NCBI GenBank assembly: GCA_964352225.1
Contig: CAYGRM010000007.1
Location: 1-52,045 of the forward strand
DNA from: CAJQQY01 sp964352225
GTDB taxonomy: Bacteria; Bacteroidota; Bacteroidia; Chitinophagales; Saprospiraceae
Direction of reading: 5' to 3'
Length of the DNA stretch: 52,045 nt
Shown here: positions 51,974-52,045 of the stretch, one piece after another
Layout: every line of letters starts with the position of its first letter
How positions within the stretch are numbered: position 1 is the first letter of the stretch
Position numbers and translations under genes: made by a program
The notes under the pieces: model-generated
Databases searched by the model: none
What the model saw: only the letters and a program-made list of their open reading frames with translations
What the model was told of the DNA's origin: nothing

Positions 51974-52045
51974 AGACTGTTTTCTTATTTATATTTTCAT
52001 TTGATTATGTATTGAAAATCTTCTTTTCGAGTTAAGTATTGCAAC

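Overview
The window looks like DNA of a marine or aquatic Bacteroidota, probably of the Saprospiria/Lewinella type. It is A+T rich, has secreted proteins with C-terminal type IX secretion (T9SS) sorting domains, lipoproteins, LytTR two-component systems with beta-propeller sensors, and TAnnTTTG-type -7 promoter boxes without clear Shine-Dalgarno sequences. The lineage is inferred from these traits only. No rRNA, tRNA or CRISPR array was found.

1-3.75 kb is a replicon maintenance module. It holds the N-terminal part of a Rep_3-type replication initiator (reverse strand, running off the left edge), an 11-copy iteron array directly upstream of it, 1.4 kb of apparently non-coding DNA, then a ParA ATPase followed by a small ribbon-helix-helix protein (reverse strand operon). 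Eight clusters of ACGT-type tetramers, each in exact 8-bp register, lie across the non-coding region and upstream of parA. This matches the ParF-ParG plan of centromere plus operator, with many more sites, and is the most notable system in the window.

4-17 kb is an accessory mosaic: an esterase, a decayed DUF6090 fragment, an HxlR regulator divergent from an operon of two double-SnoaL lipoproteins, a membrane protein and a short-chain dehydrogenase, then lipoproteins, a serine beta-lactamase-like hydrolase, a GAF-nucleotide cyclase, a probably frameshifted BD-FAE-like esterase, a DUF2254 membrane protein and a second dehydrogenase. Duplicated intergenic elements lie between these genes.

17.4-37.7 kb is a cell-surface and signalling block: a TonB-C-terminal-domain protein with a T9SS propeller protein, a small lipoprotein with an SRPBCC protein, then a histidine kinase - LytTR regulator - histidine kinase operon followed by a 2649-residue secreted T9SS protein. 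A pair of LytTR-consensus half-sites, spaced exactly two helical turns apart, precedes both the kinase operon and the giant gene, so the giant protein may be a target of this system.

38-46 kb is housekeeping: purU, proB and proA, a saccharopine-reductase-like enzyme and a class A penicillin-binding protein. A 100-N assembly gap interrupts proB; its two edges carry the same 26 bp, so the gap is probably an unmerged overlap. Having these genes on the same scaffold as a Rep_3/ParA module suggests a chromid, an integrated plasmid or a scaffolding join.

46-52 kb holds small membrane and envelope genes separated by long imperfect inverted repeats, with a nonsense-mutated KilA-N gene and a possible transposase remnant at the right edge.
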